Source: Adiantum capillus-veneris
Taxonomy: Eukaryota; Streptophyta; Polypodiopsida; Polypodiales; Pteridaceae
DNA length: 64,000 nt
NCBI GenBank assembly: GCA_014529385.2
Contig: CM043968.1
Location: forward strand, 10,551,648 to 10,615,647
Reading direction: 5' to 3'
Shown here one piece after another: positions 34,997-46,467 of this stretch. Below the pieces are notes generated by a model. The model saw only the letters and a program-made list of their open reading frames with translations. It searched no databases and was not told the origin of the DNA. Position numbers and translations under genes: made by a program. Numbering within the stretch: position 1 is the stretch's first letter; every line of letters begins with the position of its first letter.

Positions 34997-35103
34997 GATT
35001 TTTCATGGGTTTTTGATGTCCAATTGGCTTGAAACTTGATGGGTGACTTGAAGAAGATGTGTACAAGAGATATGTTAGGTTTTGGTCAAATTCTGATGCT
35101 TAG

Positions 35104-35127
35104 GTACACCGATCGTGATCGTAGTAC
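35104..35127. repeat. T palindrome copy 2
   Basis: GTACACCGATCGTGATCGTAGTAC; one base off the consensus core. Confidence 0.9.
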
Positions 35128-35840
35128 CTGGGCTTTTTTGGGTGAAAACTGGATGGCTTTGGTCCCCTATGCCTGCCTAGCCCACTGGTGATTTATTTTC
35201 AAGTTTGGACTTAAAATGAACAAATTAGAGCAATTTTTCACTGTTTGACCTTATTTTACTAAGTCTAACCATATTGGGTTTTTCCCGATGAATTTTGGTT
35301 AGAGTCTAGAGTTAGTTGAAGTTAGTTTTTGAGCTTTCACTACTTCCATGATGTGTTGCTATCATCACCCTACTCCACTGTCTGATTCTCACTTGATTAT
35401 GCACTTTTTACCCCGTCTTTGGGGATTTTCCAGACTTGTGCATTTTTCAGGCATTCTTTGGATACCAATGGGATATTTGGGCATCTTTAAGTTTCCTTTT
35501 AGTCTTTGATATTAGTTCGGCCAAATTCTTCCCTTGTGTGATCACTCGAGACTGAAATGGTCATCTTTGTTGTTGTAGGGGACTTTGAGATCCATTCGGG
35601 GTTTTCTACTACCGTGTTGACTCCTAGTCGGACAGGTATGCCCTTCAAACCACCCATCATAATTTTCAGTTGAATTTTGGTAGTTGTAGGTCAAATTTTC
35701 CCGTTTCGGTTGTGTTTGACAAATTTGGCCCATTCTATGAGCAAAATTTGTGCATTTTCCATGAAAATTCAAGAGAGTGTATCTTTCACTGAGTTCTAAG
35801 CCTGGGCCAAGCCAAAATTTACAAAACCTACATCTGGGGA

Positions 35841-35859
35841 CACCGATCGCGATCGTACC
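35841..35859. repeat. T palindrome copy 3
   Basis: CACCGATCGCGATCGTACC; perfect 12-base core, flanks partly changed. Confidence 0.88.
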
Positions 35860-35951
35860 CTGGATCCCAAAATCAATTCTGACACCTGCAGTTTGTTGGC
35901 GAAGCTGAGAGGATGCCTTTTGCAATTTTTGTGCCAAGTTTGGTCAGTGGG

Positions 35952-35975
35952 GTACACCGATCGCGATCGTTGTAC
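35952..35975. repeat. T palindrome copy 4
   Basis: GTACACCGATCGCGATCGTTGTAC; perfect core. Confidence 0.9.
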
Positions 35976-36895
35976 CACCACCAAACTGAGAATTGATCAT
36001 ATGGCTTTGTTCCTCACATTGTGGGGAGCACATTGATGTGTTCTGTGCTTGGAAAAAGTTTTTTTTGATGCCTCTAAGGCCCCTTGACCTATTTGACTCA
36101 ATCCGACTTTGATTTGATCCATTCGCCCGTTTGTGCAATGATTCGCGCTTGCATGCGTAATAGACTTGATCTTTACTTGATAAGGAACATACATGTGAAA
36201 TCTGTTATGAAATGCTGGCTCCGACCGTCCGTACGGGGTAGAAATGTGGCAACTCGCTCTAGGTCAAGAAGCTCTCTTCTTCTCTCTCAAAATGTGAAAA
36301 TGAACAATGAGCTAAATTTTGGCCTACCTGACCTATATCTCCCCGAGGTTTTCGTGACATAGGGCTGATTTTCCTTACCTTTGATCTCGAGATAATCTGC
36401 ATACCATCTGTGGGTCGAACCGTTCGTCATTCTGGCGCCGTATGACCATTTGATGCGATTCTGCGAAATGTGGTCTTGATCATTAAGGCTGAAATTCGAC
36501 ATCTTCAGATTAGTTTCATATCTTCCATGCTTGATAACCTTATCATGATACTTCGGCATTTGCTTCCAGAACTTAATTCCGACACTGTGGGCGATATTTT
36601 TTAGTTTTTGGAAGATTATTAACGAAAATCAAACGAAATAAATTGAAAATACTTATTAACTAGCGAAAAGTAGCCAAAAATTATTATACTCACCCCTAAG
36701 CATATATTTTCACTAGAAGCATCCCAATGCTCCAAATTTTGTCATTACAGCTCGTTATTATGCTGGTTGGATAATAAAAACGCTAAAAAATGCCAGATTT
36801 TCATAAAATTTGTTCGAAATTGAACCCTAGCAAATGAAAAAAACAACAAACACACGCATTATGTACATATATATACATTGGACCCCTCAATGGTC

Positions 36896-37459
36896 CTAAC
36901 TGCTGCTAGATTCAGCAGTTACTCCCCCCTTCCTAAACTGAGTCGTCTCGGACGAAGGTTGTGTGCATGTGCATGGGTTTTGAAATCTATGTCTATGCAC
37001 GGCCGTGTAATGTGGCCCTATCCTCATGTTTGAGACAATGCATTGGGTAACAAGGTGTTGTGCAAGATGCGGGGACTGAATGTAATTTTCAGTGGCTTTG
37101 GATAGCAAGGCTAGCTGTTTATGGAACAAAAGAGCTTGCAATTCAATTGCTCTTTCCTTGATTGTTGGTGTTTTGATGGAAACTATTTTTGGAACCCATT
37201 TGTATTCAGTTTTTTCCATATTTGCCGATTTTGATGTAGGTTCCTGAATTTTCTTAGGTTTCCATTGCCTATTTGTTAGTTCAGGCTTCTTGTGCTGACT
37301 TTTTGGTCGCCGTTCGATCTGTGTCCCTGAATTTTTTGTTGTCTCCAGCTTTTGTTTCCATTTACACTCTGGATTAGCTCTTGAAGGTCTTTGATATGGT
37401 GTTGCTTTCGTCAGGAGTTGTGCCTTGGGTAGCCATATCTGTCTCTGTTTGTTCTGCAT
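36896..37459 (-). CDS. T small ORF downstream of pol, W-x-PK repeats
   Basis: Uninterrupted 187-codon frame starting at ATG 37459, about 60 bp after the integrase-protease ORF. Very basic and Gln/Lys/Thr-rich. Short repeats of the form QIWLPKAQL, RQWKPKKIQ and YKWVPKIVS recur in its first 100 residues; the second half has ALLFHKQLALL and a Ser-rich end (TAESSSS). No membrane segment or signal peptide. I do not recognise a family. It may be an accessory nucleic-acid-binding protein of T, or a decayed C-terminal continuation of pol, since only one stop and a short gap separate them. Confidence 0.5.
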   Translation of the reverse strand: MQNKQRQIWLPKAQLLTKATPYQRPSRANPECKWKQKLETTKNSGTQIERRPKSQHKKPELTNRQWKPKKIQEPTSKSANMEKTEYKWVPKIVSIKTPTIKERAIELQALLFHKQLALLSKATENYIQSPHLAQHLVTQCIVSNMRIGPHYTAVHRHRFQNPCTCTQPSSETTQFRKGGVTAESSSS

Positions 37460-37522
37460 GATGGTTTTCTTTATCCAAAATTTTCAAACAGCCGTGTTCG
37501 GTGTTTCTAGCTGATGAGCTGA

Positions 37523-38815
37523 TTACTTTTTGTCGACGGGGATAATCGACCAGGAGTGATCTGTTTTAGTGAATGGAGTCATGTACATGTTAGAGTTGTG
37601 TGTGTACATCAGCGCATGTTCTGACCATTCAGTAACTGCATTGTACGTTCTCATCCATGGAACTCCCAAACATAGTGATTCTCTGATTTCTCCGTCTTTC
37701 ATTACGAAAAATTGATGAGGACAACTATTTCCATCAATATTGATTGGTAAGTTTGCTATCCCCAATGTTGGCATTGTTGCTCTGTTTGCAGCCCTGTTTG
37801 CAGCTTGTAAATCTCGGGTGGGTTGCACTAGGGGTTCGTCGGTAAGCATCTTGTAAGTGGAGAAGTTGACCACATTGACTCTTGCCCCTGTGTCAATCAA
37901 TGCTCGTTGATATCTGCCATTCGGAAGTCTGACATTGATGCGAACATCGATTCCTATTTCCCATTGCTCATTAGTGTGAATTATAGAAAGAGGAATTTGA
38001 GTCGTATCTGCTGGTTGAGAAAGTCTTTGTTGCTGTATCTTCTGTTTCCGCTTTAAAATTTTGATTCTAGCCTCCTCCTGTGCTTGAACCTTTGTCTCAT
38101 TTTCTTTGTTCTTGCGCTCCTTTGCAGTGTGGATTTTGGCAAGCATCTCTGAGGTTAGTGGTAGGTTGTACTTCTTTAATCTGCAGCCACTAATCCAATT
38201 AGGTATCTCCTCTCCCTCTAATGTTGCAAGCTTAATGGCACCGCTAGATGATATGTCATGAATCACATAGGGTCCATTGCCTCGCTTTTTGAGTTTCCGG
38301 GAATGTTGTTTTAGGGTATACATTAAGACGTAATCCCCCGTAGCAAATTCCTTGCTGATAACATGTTGGTCAAAGAATGATTTCATGTTTCGTTTTTGCG
38401 TGTAGATTGATGCAATTGCTCTCAATCTAGTTTCATCCAGTTTTTCCAGGTTATCTATTTGATCGGATAATTCATGACCCATCCATTCTAATTCTTTAGC
38501 TACCCAAAGTGTGGGGATAAGAAATTCAAGTGGCAAAATCGCTTGAATTCCATAAACCATGTTGAACGGAGTTGTTCCGATTGAGATTTTGTACGCTACT
38601 CTATATGCCCTTAAAGCTGAATGCAGCTTTTGATCCAAGTCGGCTCTCGATTTGCTAACAATTTTCGTGAGAATTGTCACCAAAATCTTGTTCGTACTTT
38701 TTGCTTGACCGTTAGCTTGTGAATGATAGGGAGCTGACTTCCTGTGAATTATCATGAATTCATCCAATAGGAATTCGATCACTTCATTGACGAAATGAGT
38801 CCCTCTATCGCTCAC
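37523..38815 (-). CDS. T integrase (C-terminal two thirds) fused to an aspartic protease
   Basis: Open frame of 430 codons. Residues 1-90 are the second half of the integrase core: SDRGTHFVNEV with the second catalytic Asp, then YHSQANGQAKSTNK, where the catalytic Glu is Lys (codon 38699-38701). Residues 155-220 are the integrase C-terminal domain (GDYVLMYTLKQ, KRGNGPYVIHDI). After a Lys/Glu/Gln-rich linker (225-275), residues 290-400 form a retropepsin-like domain with the active site ALIDTGARVN (Asp308), a P.LGIANLPINIDG middle and the conserved LGVPWMRTYNA segment. Protease behind integrase in one frame is not the usual Ty3 order. The true start lies upstream, where a stop at about 38823 interrupts the core. 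The frame is open but not functional as integrase. Confidence 0.85.
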   Translation of the reverse strand: MSDRGTHFVNEVIEFLLDEFMIIHRKSAPYHSQANGQAKSTNKILVTILTKIVSKSRADLDQKLHSALRAYRVAYKISIGTTPFNMVYGIQAILPLEFLIPTLWVAKELEWMGHELSDQIDNLEKLDETRLRAIASIYTQKRNMKSFFDQHVISKEFATGDYVLMYTLKQHSRKLKKRGNGPYVIHDISSSGAIKLATLEGEEIPNWISGCRLKKYNLPLTSEMLAKIHTAKERKNKENETKVQAQEEARIKILKRKQKIQQQRLSQPADTTQIPLSIIHTNEQWEIGIDVRINVRLPNGRYQRALIDTGARVNVVNFSTYKMLTDEPLVQPTRDLQAANRAANRATMPTLGIANLPINIDGNSCPHQFFVMKDGEIRESLCLGVPWMRTYNAVTEWSEHALMYTHNSNMYMTPFTKTDHSWSIIPVDKK

Positions 38816-39700
38816 TATCTCTATTCATAAGCCATCCCTGGTGAAAATATTCTCATACAAAAATTGTGTTGTCATTTTCGCATCATTTTTGGTTGTTGCT
38901 TTCCCTTCAACCCATTTTGTGAGATAATCTGTTGCCACAATAATGTATTGAGCGTGCGTTTTATATCCAGGAGGCGCAATTGGTCCTACAAAATCTATTC
39001 CCCATTTTGCAAACGCTCTTGTCCCCATCATCGGCCTCAAGGGCATGTCATCTCATGCTCTAGGAATTTTTGTCCTCGATCAATCGTCACATCATTTCAC
39101 AAACTCTTCAGCGTCCATGAATATTGTAGGCCACCATATGCCAACAATAAGAATTGCTTTGGCCATTTTGTCAGCTGAGAAATGTCCTCCAGCTTGTGCG
39201 CCATGTGCTTGCTCTAAAATAGGAATGTATTCCTCTTCTGTCGCACACATTCTCAATTGATTGTCTTTTTCCCTCTTGTAAAGATTGTCCTCAATCAATA
39301 CATAGTTTTCTGCCTCTTTCGTGATCGTTTTGATATGTGATCTACTCATCCCTTCAGGCAGTATCCCGATGGTGAGGTATTCAACAATGTAGTTACTCCA
39401 TCGGGGTGCTACAGATAATTTGAATAGAGTCATGTGTTTTATCGGCTTTTGAAAAGTGCAGATATCACATGATTTGATATGCATATGAACACTTCGTTGC
39501 ATTTTCGGCCAATATACACCCATTCTCATTAATCTTTGATACGTCTATGCATGCCCATTGTGAATCCCCATGGTTTGCACATGAGACTAGTGTAGATAAC
39601 AAGTCCAGTTCACTTGATTCGACACAAAGCCTAAGGATTTGATATGATCCCTGTTTGTATAGCCTTCCAGCCAGCATTACCAATGATCTAGATGCTGCAT
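38816..39700 (-). pseudogene. T integrase N-terminus with two H2C2 zinc modules
   Basis: Reading down the minus strand. The first H2C2 module lies about 39590-39440: GIHNGHA then YWPKMQRSVHMHIKSCDIC, with two stops before it. After a spacer of about 80 residues (APRWSNYIVEYLTIG, KEAENYVLIEDNLYKR) comes a second module, about 39200-39080: AHGAQAGGHFSADKM then WWPTIFMDAEEFVK, stop, CDD and a stop where the second Cys is expected. Core start: KWGIDFVGPI (first catalytic Asp, about 39015) and TDYLTKWVE. Four or five in-frame stops break the region. Confidence 0.75.
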
Positions 39701-41588
39701 GGTAGATGGTTGTCTTGTCAAATTCAATGACCCAATAGTCAACAAAGGACTTACATCCTCACTCCATCTTGGAACCATTTCTATGTTGAAGAGATATGCA
39801 TCTGGCAAATCGTCATCAAGTCCTACAGGGTTTTCTCCATGCACCATTCTAGATAAATGATCCGCTCTTTGGTGTGTAGTTCCTTTTTTTACTACAACCG
39901 TGAAGTCAAACTCAAGCAGTATGATGAACCATCGTACAATCCATCCCGTACTGCAAGGTTTGTTTACCAAGTACAGCAGTGCTTGGTGATCAACGAAGAA
40001 TACAAATTTTTGTGTAATTCTTCTCTGCACTGTTTAGTTGTCTACTGGAGTAACTGATTGGAAAATCCATGTTGTTTTCTCCAGGTTGTGCAAGTATGCA
40101 TCCTATAGCATAGGCTGATGCATCTACGTGGGCGTGGAATATCTTTTCCCAATCCAGAGCCTTCAAAATTGGAGCGGATATCAATCTTTGCTTCAATGTT
40201 TGAAAAGCTTTCTCGCACTCATCTGTCCACTCAAATTTAGTTATCAACGCGTAAAGTGGTTTTGCAATTATAGCGTATGAGTAGATAAATCTGCAATAAT
40301 ATCCACAATGGCCCATAAATGCATGTACCTCATTTACCTTTACTGGTCGTGGTAGATCAACACTTACGTTGATCTTCTCCATGTCTGTCAAAATACCATT
40401 TTTGGACACTATATGTCCCAATATTTTACCTTGTCTTACCATGAAGACACATTTCTCCGGATTCAGGAAAATCCGATACAGTCTGCATTTTTTGAACACT
40501 TTGGTCAAGTGCTCTATGTGCTCCAATCTTACAAGAGAGTGAACACACAAGTCGTCCATGTAATTTCTAAGAATTGTCTCATATATTCTTTAAAAGCATG
40601 ACCCATCAGCCTCTGAAATGTGGCTGGTGCATTCGTTAAGCCAAAAGCCATTACCCTGAATGCAAAAATGCCCCATTCGGTTGCAAAAGCTGTCTTGTGC
40701 TGAAAAGCCATCTAAGAAACTGTAAGCTTCTTTTCCTGCCACTCTTTCTATTACATGATCAGTAATGGGTAGGGGATAGTTGTCCCGAATTGTAGCAGCG
40801 TTTACTTTCTTGAGATTGACGCACACTCTCAACTTTCCATTTTTCTTCGGGACCACCACAATCGGTGAAACCCAAACAGTGTGCTCAATTTCGTAAATGA
40901 ACTCTGCCTCTTTCAGCTTATCTATCTCCTCCTTGATCTTCCTTGCAAACGTCTCATTGTAAGTATAAGGACGTTGTCTGCTTGGTTTGGCAACATTCTT
41001 AAGGGGTATTGTGTGTTGACAGATACATGGATCCACCTCCTTAAGATCTTTGTATGACCAAAAAAACGCATCTCTATACTGTTTAAGAGTAGCTATCAAA
41101 AGCTTTTCCTCTTCTTCAGTAAGATCCATGGCAATATATGCAGGTTTTGGATCTTCTCCTGGCTCCGCTAGATCTATTCGTTTGGCCTTTTCAGGACCGT
41201 CGTATGACATACCAGGTTCCTTTAATTCCCTCATCGGTTGTTGCACTATGATTTTCCTATCTTGTATGGTATACTTCTTATAATGGGATGGCACATCCAT
41301 CTTGTCAAAATTCGTCTCCTCATCTGTTTCGATTTCAGTTGTCCATACGTCTTTGAGGGTCCGTTTGAGCTTATTGTACTCTGTTTTGGTCCTTCTAGAC
41401 CCTGTTTCCCCCTCTTTATGTGTCTCAGTCATTTGCTTTTCGCGCTTCTTCTTCTTATTCTTTTTCCATGGTTGAGTTTTGATAAACCGGCCAGTGACCT
41501 TGTCTTTGACACAATTGTCAGCTTTTACAAGCCTTAGATATCCCGTTTTGTCATAAAAAAGAGGCATGGGTTTATGTGTGAGGGACAT
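39677..41588 (-). pseudogene. T reverse transcriptase and RNase H
   Basis: The frame 41588-40590 begins with a basic linker, then RT: KPSRQRPYTYNETF, FIYEIEHTVWVSPIVVVPKKNGKLRVC, DNYPLPITDHVIE and [10 protein letters not shown] frame change near 40710 leads to [16 protein letters not shown]. The catalytic box YMDDLCVHS is intact at about 40567-40541. Then LNPEKCVFMVRQGKILGHIVS, and RNase H with HVDASAYAIGCILAQPG (about 40130-40085), SSRQLN, and after another frame change FFVDHQALLYLVNKP and RADHLSRM. There is no protease motif in the N-terminal linker. Non-chromoviral Ty3 by motif character. Confidence 0.88.
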
Positions 41589-44500
41589 ACCCAGACTCGA
41601 CCCTACTCATCTCCCTCAGTCCAGGGAATGACGTAGATCTATCTGTAGGTATCCCTCCCACTTGGGACCAACATTCAGACAGGACTCCGGCCTATTTCGA
41701 ATGCCAACCCAAGGGGGTAAATCTGCTCTGATATACCCAGACTCGACCCTACTCACCTCCCTCAGTCCTCCAGACCGTTCCAGGGAATGACATAGATCTA
41801 TCTGCAGGTATCCCTCCCACTTGGGACCGACACTCAGACAGGACTCCAGCCTATCTCGAATGCCAACCCAAGGGGGTACATCCCTCCATTCAATGATCCT
41901 ATCCGCTTCTCATAATCAATCTGTCCTTGACAACTTTCCACACCCAAAACCGTGGTCCTTAGTCTTGATTCTCTTGATCTTTAACGTGAGGATCTGCTCA
42001 TGCTTTCTTGTTCTCCCTTGGTTCATGGCGATAACCCCTTTTTCCTGACAAGCAGGCACGGCAGTTATCACTTTCCCCTAAGAAGAGGGATATTGCAATC
42101 CTACCTGGTCTCGCTCGTCCTCGATTACCCATTTTTATCCCACGTATTCCTAACGTTTAACATAAAATATTTAAAACATCCGGCCATCTGACCCTCTGGA
42201 TCCACCCACCCACCGAACCATTTCATGAAAATCCCTTCCCGAGGTAGTACTTAACTACTACGAAATCAGGAAGACAACAGTCTATCATACATCATCAAAC
42301 AACAAGCAGCATGCAATCTGTTGCATACCCTCGTTCAGGAAAATTTATCTGGTTGTTCCCACCAGATCTTTATTTAGAAACTTTTAATTCATTTTCTTTC
42401 ATTTATTTGCTATAATTAGCTTGTAACTAGTTTTATTACTAATCATGCAACACATTTAGTTTCAACCAATTCAAAAATGGCAACACCTTCACAATATTCC
42501 CAAAATTAAGTGTTTGGAAAAGGCTCATCAAGTAATTTAATCATTGCTTCCTAAGTATTTTATTTTGAGAGGTATAGCACCATCTGCTGACAGATGCACA
42601 GGATAGCCCCTATATTCCTAACCTTTCCAGTTTCTTTTTAAGCAACCAAGTCGAACAAATTTTCTTAATTAAATTCACACCATCCTCCCTGATAATAATC
42701 TTCTCAGCCAACTATTGGCATCAGGCCATACCCGGATTATGGCCGACTTCCAATAAGATACCGCGGGTACTTCACCCGGCCGGGCAAAAATAAAACAAAC
42801 CCATTCATCCCTTATCCCTCGGGCATGAATGACGTAGGTGTAACAACTTGCCGGTTACACTGCCTTAGCCGAAAAGGGTCAATCTCCGACAAGTTTCCCA
42901 AGAGAATCCTCTCAATGGGCCGGCCTTTCAATCAAATTGACCCCAAGAAGATCCATTCTGGTTTCCTGTCATTTCCAGACAATCTTCACAACTCCTAGTT
43001 AAATCTATGTTTTGCAATGGGCTATCCCTATCACCTCTCGAGATTCCTTTTTTTATCTCCTAGTTGATAATTTCCAGGTTCATTCATTTATCAACCTTAA
43101 TTCTTACTTTCATTAATTATCTACCAATCAAATTTATTTAGAAAATACAAGCGAGTTTTTGCCATAGGCATTTGATGCTTAATGTCTCTTCGAAAATGCC
43201 AACTTTTTAAGTTCCATCCTCATTTTGTCGATTCCCAGGTCTTTGCAATCCTTTGCCATCCATGGGACATCTCCATGGAAGCTTGTAGAGTTTTCGGTTC
43301 AAACAACACGGAGATCAATTCCGCAAAGTTATCCCCTATCTCCCCCATCCCGTATTTGCAAACAAACTTGAAATTGAAAACTTTAGAAATACTCTTCAAT
43401 ACCAAAAATTGAACTACTTATATCGAGCTTAGACAACTACTTTTTTCTTATGGTGCCTAGCTTTCCATTTTTTAGGAAGCTAAAAGGTTGTCCTATAATC
43501 TATGAGTCTTCGAGCTTTCCATTAAAGCTTGAACCTAAAATACCAGGTAGTCACTAAAGCTTACACCTAAGTGAAAAGTTACCATTAAAGCTTAGCTTAC
43601 GAGTGCAAATCTACCCTTGAAACTTAACTTTATGATGCATAGATACTCTTATCACTTGACCCTAATTCCAAGGCTTCCATTAAAGCTTAGAACCTAAAAA
43701 TGCAAGGTAATCACTAAAGCTTACATCTACGTGCAAAGTTACCATTAAAGCTTAGCTTACGAGTGTAAATATACATTTGAATCTTAACGTTATGATGCGT
43801 AGATACTCTTATCACTTAACTCTAATTGCAAGGTTTCCATTAAAGCTTAAAACCTAAAAATGCAAGGTAATCACTAAAGCTTACATCTAAGTGCAAAGTT
43901 ACCATTAAAGCTTAGCTTACGAGTGCAAATCTATCTTTGAAGTTTAACTTTATGATGCGTAGATACTCTTATCACTTAACCCTAATTGCAAGGTTTCTAT
44001 CAAAGCTTAAAACCTAAAAATGCAAGGTAATCACTAAAGCTTACATCTAAGTGTAAAGTTTACCATTAAAGCTTAGTTTACGAGTGCAAATCTACCTTTG
44101 AAGCTTAACTTTATGATGCGTAGATACTCTTATCACTTAACCCTAATTGCAAGGTTTCCATTAAAGCTTAAAACCTAAAAATGCAAGGTAATCACTAAAT
44201 CTTACATCTAAGTGCAAAGTTACCATTGAAGCTTAGCTTACGGGTGCAAATCTACCTTTGAACCTTAACTTTATAATGCGTAGATACTCTTATCACTTAA
44301 CCCTAATTGCAAGGTTTCCATTAAAGCTTAAAACTGCAAGGTAATCACTAAAGCTTACATCTAAGTGCAAAGTTACCACTTAAGCTTAGCTTAAGAGTGC
44401 AAATCTACCTTTGAAGCTTAACTTTATGATGCGTAGATGCTCTTATCACTTAACCCTAATTGCAAGGTTTACATTAAAGCTTAAAACCTAAAAATGCAAG

Positions 44501-45556
44501 GTAATCACTAAAGCTTACCTCTAAGTGCAAAGTTACCATCAAAGCTTAGCTTACGAGTGCAAATCTACCTTTGAAGCTTAATTTTATGATGCGTAGATAC
44601 TCTTATCACTTAACCCTAATTGTAAGGTTTTCATTAAAGCTTAAAACCTAAAAATGCACATAAACCTTCCTAGTATTAAAACACATGGATTAATAATTTT
44701 ACTAGAAATGAAGATTACCTCCTCTAAGCAAGAGAGAAGTGGGGTTGAAGTCCTTCTTGAAGAGATGTGAGGCTCAAGGAGGAAGGAAAGGGATTTATGG
44801 TGAAGAGGAAGGAGAGAGGAGCTTCTTTACAAAACCCTCAAGGGTTTGGCCTTCAAGAGATGAAGAGGGTTGAGGGTTTGGCCTTCAAGAGAGGGAGAGA
44901 GCAAGAGCAAGGTTTAATGGACACCTTGAGTTACTTAAGCATAGTCTTGAGCATGGCAAGTATGCAAGTAGCTTAGCAATCTATGTGTGTAAAAATACAA
45001 AGGAGAGGGGGGTGCTTATACAGGAAATGGTGGGTGGAATTCTCCTCTCAATTCCTATTGGACCCCAATAGGAATTGGGGTCCAGTAGGAAGAGAAATTG
45101 GACCCCAATTTGTCTTCTCAATTCCTATTGGACCCCAATTCTTTTCTCAGTTCCTATTGGACTCCAAATTCTCTTCTCAAATGCTATTGGACCCCAAATT
45201 CTCTTCTCAAATGCTATTGGACCCTATTTCTCTTCTCAAATGCTATTGGATTCCAATTTTCTTCTTAGTTCTTATCTCTTAACTTTACCTTTCAATTAAG
45301 TTAGTCCATTTTTCTCCTAGTTCCCGATCTAGATCAATTCCCACGCGGATTTTGATGAAGAAGTATAAAAATAACCATAATCTTTTTGGAAAAATATAGG
45401 GATGACATAATTTCTTATCCGAAATATCCTTGTCTTTTCATTCTGGAGTAAAGTCTCGTTGTCCGCATGACTTCTTTGTCGGTCTTGCTTTTTCTAAATT
45501 ATTTTCTAAACTAAGAAAGTTCCAAATGTCTCTAGGGTTTAGGGAGGGACCTTACA
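41577..45556 (-). repeat. 3' LTR of X
   Basis: 3980 bp. Plus-orientation order: two tandem units of about 176 bp (41577-41890), unique sequence, a 160-bp repeat array (43510-44660), a GA-rich segment, and a run of 'attcctattggaccccaa' repeats (45048-45250). It ends CTTACA next to the purine tract. Confidence 0.88.
43510..44660. repeat. 160-bp tandem array in the 3' LTR of X
   Basis: About seven units with a 160-bp period (one of about 153 bp), marked by gatgcgtagatactctta at roughly 43634, 43794, 43954, 44115, 44275, 44428 and 44588. Each unit holds several AAGCTT sites and shorter internal sub-repeats around ccattaaagctta. Confidence 0.92.
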
Positions 45557-46467
45557 AACTCCCCAACAAAAAGAAAGAGATGTCCTCAGCTTGGGACATG
45601 CTTTAGAGTGTAGACAGACTCCATCTTTGGTCAACTTATGAGATTGAAGATGGTCAGTAGCTTTAGGGTATTTAAATTAAAGGACAGTGAAGCTGGTATG
45701 GATCTTAAATAATATACTTCTCTTCCATTTTTTTATTTTTATTTTTAGCGTTGACTCAAAAGTCTTAATTATAAAGAAGTCTTAATTACTCGGGGTTACT
45801 TTAATTACTGAGTATGATCTTACTCAACAAGGTATTTTTCCTTTGGTGTGACCGGATTGTGTTTCTCTTGTTAGGTCTGAAGAACATTTCTTCACTTCGC
45901 TCTCTATCTAGCCTTAATACGCTTTGTAAAAATCTTACCATTCTTACCTAGACTTTAACTTTTTTCCCTTTTGAGCATTGACTCATTTCACTATTGATAT
46001 CATCCAACTGATATCATGTTCTTGACAGTTAAAGGATTTCATACTAATCTTTCAATTTAGTCTTGCAATATTTCCTCCCTTGTGTACCCAATTTATTTCC
46101 TCCATCCTTATTTCTCTTTTGTCTATAGCTTACTGTCTCATCTTTCACTTTGTAATCAGATATTCCATGTTTCATGACAACTAGACTTGTAAAACACCAT
46201 AGACGATTTGAATCTCAAAAGAATTGACTGACTAGAGATGCTTGAATTCCATAAATATAATGATTGATTACATTCGCATAAAAGTGCCATCAATATCTTG
46301 AAGAATAATTTTAAGTTGTTCCAAAGAACCAACCAAAAATATGATCAAGGGTTTGATTAAAAAGGAGATATTGATTTGATTCCAAAAGGTCCACAATATC
46401 TAAATGCAAGCTTACGCAATTTCCCTAGCTTTAAGGAGCTGTGTTTGGGTTTGACTTGGAGGAAAAC
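45557..46467 (-). other. X internal: downstream of integrase
   Basis: About 900 bp between the integrase fragment and the 3' LTR (minus-strand sense). I see no domain and no chromodomain. The stretch adjoining 45557 carries the purine-rich tract. Confidence 0.5.

Larger units (their letters stand above)
34997..36895 (-). other. T: long non-coding spacer between pol and the extra ORF
   Basis: About 1.9 kb of T with no credible gene. It contains three palindrome copies (35104-35127, 35841-35859, 35952-35975). Some short frames exist on both strands, without motifs. The sequence continues directly at 20417 on the other side of G1. Confidence 0.65.

Noticed and set aside
37501-37540. CTGATGAG as a second hammerhead core
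   Set aside because: No GAAA box or closing stem follows at a workable distance.
43510-44660. Possible CRISPR-like array
   Set aside because: The 160-bp units are tandem and contiguous without unique spacers, and sit in an LTR of a plant element; it is a satellite-type repeat.
44767-45299. Open frames in the GA-rich and 'ctattggacccc' parts of the X LTR
   Set aside because: Repeat-derived and inside an LTR; the same frames change with repeat number in the other LTR.
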